The notes beneath the pieces are model-generated. The model saw nothing but the letters and a program-made list of their open reading frames with translations. It made no database searches and was not told the DNA's origin. Below, in pieces: positions 60,235 through 64,000 of a DNA stretch of 64,000 nt (position 1 is its first letter; every line of letters starts with the position of its first letter). This DNA is from Coenobita brevimanus (taxonomy: Eukaryota; Arthropoda; Malacostraca; Decapoda; Coenobitidae): contig CM064670.1 of the NCBI GenBank assembly GCA_032717465.1, forward strand, positions 19,447,939 to 19,511,938, in the 5' to 3' direction. The position numbers and the translations under genes are program-made.

Positions 60235-60500
60235 CTCATCTAACCTTGTGTTGCCCCGTGAGGAGCGTAGGAGCCCGGGGATAGATAAGTTGGTCCTGAC
60301 ATTTAAAATGCAAGTGACCAGCCTCACTCATCCCTGAGTGGCATTACGTGAGCAATAAACACCAACCATCCCTCGGATAGAAACCTGCACAGGCTCGATC
60401 CGATTGGAGCACCTTAATTGCCCACTAAACCACCAGGAACCATAATTTGATTATATGGCTGCCACCCACCAAGGTAAATGGTTTCCTGGTGTACTGGAAA
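60235..60500 (-). mobile_element. SINE, family shared with 3541-3730 and 9690-9930
   Basis: On the minus strand: 'tggtttagtgggcaattaag' (A-box-like), 'gctccaatcggat', the B-box-like 'gcaggtttctatccg', then 'tgctcacgtaatgccactca' and 'gtcaggaccaact'. It ends 'gctcctcacggggcaac'. Best copy of this family in the window. Confidence 0.6.
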
Positions 60501-60525
60501 CCATTTGGCTTGTCACTCAGTGTAG

Positions 60526-60645
60526 AGTCACCCATAGGTAGAAGAGGAAAGAATGACGGAAAGGAAGACGAAAGAGAGAGTGTAAAGTCACCCGTAGGCA
60601 GAGGGAAGAGGAAAGAATGAAATAAAGACAAAAGAGGAAGGAAGA
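60526..60645. repeat. Two-copy tandem repeat of about 60 bases
   Basis: 'agtcacccataggtagaaga' with 'ggaaagaatgacgg' is repeated as 'agtcacccgtaggcagaggg' with 'ggaaagaatgaaat'. Confidence 0.6.
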
Positions 60646-60729
60646 GAGGAAAGGGCAGCCACCCGAGGGCAGCACTACACTAAGTGGGTGGTGATCACCA
60701 CCACATACCGCAAATGAAGTTTAAACACA

Positions 60730-60805
60730 CCATTTATTAATGACTTCTTCACTCGAGGCTTCTATTTATTTGAATAAAATTACGTCATAGTAACAAGAAA
60801 CATGA
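60730..60805. mobile_element. Half copy of palindromic TTAA element
   Basis: 'acttcttcactcgaggcttc' plus 'tatttgaataaaattacgtc' and 'atagtaacaagaaac' match the right arm. Confidence 0.4.
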
Positions 60806-60889
60806 ATATACCCGTATGTCCCTACTGAAAGAGGCACAGAGTGTATCAGAGTGTAATCTCTCATGGGCACCACCACGAGTTAATACAGT

Positions 60890-61010
60890 CACGGACAATT
60901 ATTGCTGTTATTGCTCCACCCCAGTTGCTGTTACTCTACCCTGGTCTCTCTGGATGAGCATACTCATCGACCACAAGCATGCAGCAGCCTTGCTGTGACA
61001 GACAGCTCCT
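60890..61010. repeat. Dispersed repeat, pair with 61455-61560
   Basis: 'accctggtctctctggatga' plus 'gcatactcatcgacca' aligns with 'ccccggtctatctgaccgag' plus 'cagacccgtcgacca' near 61478-61514. Similarity is moderate. Class unknown. Confidence 0.35.
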
Positions 61011-61454
61011 CGCCAGGGACTGAACTTGGTCCTAACATATCGAGAGGTGCAGGAAAAATCCATGAGTCATAGCCTCCAAGAAGATAAATTGTGTCTAGAT
61101 GGTCTGGTTGTGCAGTAGCATCAGCCCGGACTTGACTGCATGGTAAATGTGGTTGAGTTCCCAGCCTGGGAATGTGGAAGGCCAGCTATCAGGCCCTGAC
61201 CCAATGTTGTTCCCTTGGTAGTACCTCATGGTCTATAATACCTTGAAACATCTTCAGTTTACAATAATGAAGAGTCAGTTTATGTTGTTCATTAGTTACA
61301 CTAAAATTTATCAGGTTTTAACACTGATCTGAAACGGTGTAAAGGAATTAAGGATCGCAGTGTGCAAACAACAAAAGATACATCATAACGTATAAATTTG
61401 ATGAAACTGAACTTGAGCAATATTTCTCCATATTTTTGTCTGTTGGCCTACTTC

Positions 61455-61560
61455 CTGTAGTTGTTATTGTTGATTAACCCCGGTCTATCTGACCGAGCAG
61501 ACCCGTCGACCAAAGGTACGCAACTGCTTCGGTAAGGCCGTCTTACAGGTACAGTGCAGT
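61455..61560. repeat. Dispersed repeat, pair with 60890-61010
   Basis: See the shared words given at the partner copy. The unit here is followed by 'gtaaggccgtcttacaggta' and further GC-richer sequence to about 61690. Confidence 0.35.
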
Positions 61561-61833
61561 ACATACACCATGTAGGGATCCGGCACTTCTTTGTGGTAAA
61601 CAGCGCTTCCCGGGTGGACGCCTGAGCTGCTTCGCTCCACCCAGGGTGCAAAGTGCCACTACATGCAGGCTTCTCGTCGGTACATGTTTTCATACGATTT
61701 CATTTTAATGGTGGTATAATAGAAAGTATTTTACCTAATTTGTTTTTGAAAACTGACATAGTTCTGTACGTAAAATATTTTCATCCTGTATTTGAGAAGA
61801 GAAGCACAGTGGGAGTGACCATACTGCATTTCC

Positions 61834-62050
61834 TAAATCCCTTCAGTCCGAGGGCATCTATTTATTAACATAACCTTGCTACCAGTGGGCGATCTTAATT
61901 ATTTCATCATAGAGAGGATCTATATTAGCCAAAAAGTTAATACTATAAGTAATCTCTCCAGTTACAAAAGTCTCCCCCAGAGCTGAATGAAATCGCTTGG
62001 TGTTAGCTAGGAACAGCATACAGTAAAAGGCATCATCGCAGGAACGGATT
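61834..62050. mobile_element. Palindromic TTAA element
   Basis: 'aatcccttcagtccgagggc' and 'gctaccagtgggcgatctta' form the left arm. 'agtctcccccagagctgaat' and 'gaaatcgcttggtgttagct' form the right arm. Confidence 0.6.
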
Positions 62051-62918
62051 AGTGACCAATGCTACCTGCCAAGACTGTTATATTTTGTTGTTTAACTCCT
62101 TGCATACGGTGACGCTTTTTTGTTCGAGCGAGCGAAGCAAGTGAGAACACGAAATTTAGTCACAATTTGGACCCCCGACATATGTACCCGAGCGAAAGAT
62201 TTATTGCATCAGCAAGAAATGGGGGAAGGGGTCGGGAGGAAAACTCTGTAGAACAATAGCGAACAGTTTTGGATATCTCAGCCAATTTTCAAGTTACAAG
62301 AAAGACAGACACCAACTCGGAAATCACGTAAAAATCACCAATTATTTTCACTTCATAGACAAACCATAATCCTCAATAGTTTTTCCGTAAATCGGGGATA
62401 CGATTTTTTTTTTTTAAGGCAGATTTGCGTACCAGCCGGCTGCGCAAGAAGTAACTGTCTAAGGTTGCGTGCGTAGCGCAGCAGTATTTTCCGACGATTG
62501 CTGAGAGCAGGCAGGTTTTGACTTTTCAAAACACATTATACCCTCTGTTTGGCTTTTGGGAGGAAAATTTTGACTGAACCAGAGTCAAACTAATACAATA
62601 CCCTGATAGACGAAAGAAACTCTGAATTTCTGATTTCTGATTCGAATCGGAACGCATCGAGAGATTAGGTGAAAGTAACTTTTGTAAGTGAGCTAAAAGC
62701 AAAGTCATTATTAACCTACTAGGTCCCAAGCCCTACACCTAAAATTAATATAAGAGCAGTACTGGTTTTAGGAAGTGAGAGGGAATATTTTTGGTGTAAT
62801 CTTTTAATTCTTTTTTAATATTTCCAGGTCAGGAAATCGGAGGAACATGATGAGCCACATGAGACAATATTCAGCACTGCCTGACTTGCTCGCTTGCTCG
62901 CTCGAACACTTACCGCAC
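62051..62918. other. Intergenic; inverted 'gttcgagcgagcg' words at both sides
   Basis: No gene. 'gttcgagcgagcgaagcaag' near 62122 and its approximate inverse 'cttgctcgcttgctcgctcg' near 62886 enclose about 790 bases. 'ttaactccttgcatacggtg' precedes the first. This could be a larger member of the TTAA group. Confidence 0.35.
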
Positions 62919-63124
62919 TTTAAGTGGGGATGCCTATTACATGTTATAGTTTATTCTTACTACCTACGAACGATTTTTTCAGCGTGGGAGCAATTTTCGA
63001 AATAGGCGGGTTAGATATAACCCTCATCAATTCCTTTAACATGAACTTTCTTTTCAGTTAAACAAAATCGCCAGGAGAGAGCAAGGTTGATTTGAAAACT
63101 GCCTCATCGAACTGAAGGGGTTAA
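62919..63124. mobile_element. Palindromic TTAA element
   Basis: 'tagtttattcttactaccta' plus 'cgaacgattttttcagcgtg' on the left, and 'cttttcagttaaacaaaatc' plus 'gccaggagagagcaagg' on the right. It ends 'gaactgaaggggttaa' at 63124. Good copy. Confidence 0.65.
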
Positions 63125-63729
63125 GATATTATGTGTACATACTGTAGTAATTATTTTTTAATAGATAAGTTATAAGAAATTGTCTTAGATCAGTCGAATT
63201 TTCATATGTCATGGTACTGATAATATTTATTTCTTTATAGCCTTCTCTAACCTGTATGTAAAATTCATCTTTCCAGAATGATGAAAATTGTCACACTATT
63301 CTGAACGAAGATATTTATGAACTTCCGTTTGCTTTTCGGAATAGCGAATAATATGAAATAGAATGATACACTATCATACACACTTTTTCTTCTTCCTTGC
63401 TGATATTTGCCGTCTTCTCGTGGACAAAAAGAACCCCGTTGCACCACTTCCTTAACTATGTGGTTTGAATTTTACATCCGTTTGACGTTAATTTTTCTTT
63501 CTCAAACAATATAAGACTCCTGTGATTCTCACCCAGATGAAAAAAATCTTCCGATGTTGGTTAAAATAGAATACTAGAGTTGTCCTGACCATCAGAGGGT
63601 TGATGCAGACATACTTTGCATAAATAGCATATTCAAGAATAAGCATCCCATAGGACAAAATGAACTGCTATGGAATAGGTGCTTCGAGACCCAAGCCAGT
63701 GAGGATACGGAATGGTCATAAAAATTTGC
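63125..63729. other. Intergenic, no gene seen
   Basis: No gene. 'agagttgtcctgaccatcag' near 63573 is related to the words at 13081 and 13186. Confidence 0.4.
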
Positions 63730-63734
63730 TGACC

Positions 63735-63947
63735 CTTTAATCCAGTTACCTGTTTTCATTTTTTGTTGTTGCTAATAGATGATCATATTCAGTGCACGGA
63801 TGACACCTTAGCGTGAAGGAGTTAATGAAAATTATACAGTATATAACACCTCTATTTAGAAATGTTTCTCTCGTGCCAAGTAAAGTCGTCTAGCTATGAC
63901 AAGAATTAAAAAAAAAAAAAAAAAACTCCTCGGAGTTAAGGGATTAA
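63735..63947. mobile_element. Palindromic TTAA element
   Basis: 'accctttaatccagttacct' and 'gttgttgctaatagatgatc' plus 'atattcagtgc' on the left. 'tcgtgccaagtaaagtcgtc' plus 'tagctatgacaagaatt', an A-run at 63907-63925 and 'gagttaagggattaa' on the right. Confidence 0.6.
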
Positions 63948-64000
63948 GATTCATTTCACTCTTATTCATTTTTTCTATTTTCTTCTTCTTATAAGATCTG

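Overview
This window is a stretch of repeat-rich animal nuclear DNA. I infer an arthropod, most likely a decapod crustacean and perhaps a crab. The reasons are the very high density of long (CA)n, (GA)n and (TA)n microsatellites, the mix of RTE-, Jockey-, CR1- and Penelope-type retroelements, abundant tRNA-derived SINEs, and the lack of any prokaryotic gene organisation. The species call is inference only.

Only two stretches look like live host protein genes. They are paralogues on the + strand about 13.5 kb apart (33315-33806 and 47339-47830). Each is a single uninterrupted 163-codon reading frame with a signal peptide, an acidic start to the mature chain, a strongly hydrophobic helix and no cysteine in the mature chain. 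Hand alignment gives roughly half identical residues, including the block GGPTKIVYDV. Each has a good splice acceptor 200-300 bases upstream and a splice donor within 25 bases after the stop. I do not recognise the family. It is the best candidate here for an undescribed gene system.

Layout. 0-9 kb: SINEs, microsatellites and a purine-rich minisatellite. 9-15 kb: a field of short palindromic elements ending in TTAA. 15.6-19.4 kb: a fold-back element and then a near full-length, inactivated RTE-type LINE (minus). 20.3-22.5 kb: an old RTE remnant with a Jockey-type LINE inserted into its catalytic box. 26.6-30.9 kb: two RTE copies in inverted orientation, then a decayed Jockey-type LINE. 31-32 kb: a SINE and a GC-rich island. 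33.1-33.8 kb: gene 1. 34.8-41 kb: tandem repeats, a 350-bp compound microsatellite, a coding-like island and a decayed reverse-transcriptase gene. 42.9-46.4 kb: another RTE-type LINE, a Jockey fragment and a chimeric SINE headed by a complete 5S rRNA. 47.0-47.8 kb: gene 2. 48.3-49.0 kb: a CR1 LINE split by a TTAA-flanked MITE. 50-51.8 kb: a 50-bp satellite and microsatellites. 51.9-55.2 kb: a second near full-length RTE LINE (plus). 55.3-64 kb: SINEs, degenerate satellites, a Penelope-type 3' end and more palindromic elements.

The repeats interact. The 5S-headed SINE shares its body and tail with the RTE LINE, so that LINE is the likely source of its mobility. Several repeats end in (CA)n and probably seed the microsatellites. 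All LINE copies that I could read are truncated or carry stops or frameshifts, so none looks autonomous, but some breaks are few and the copies may be young.
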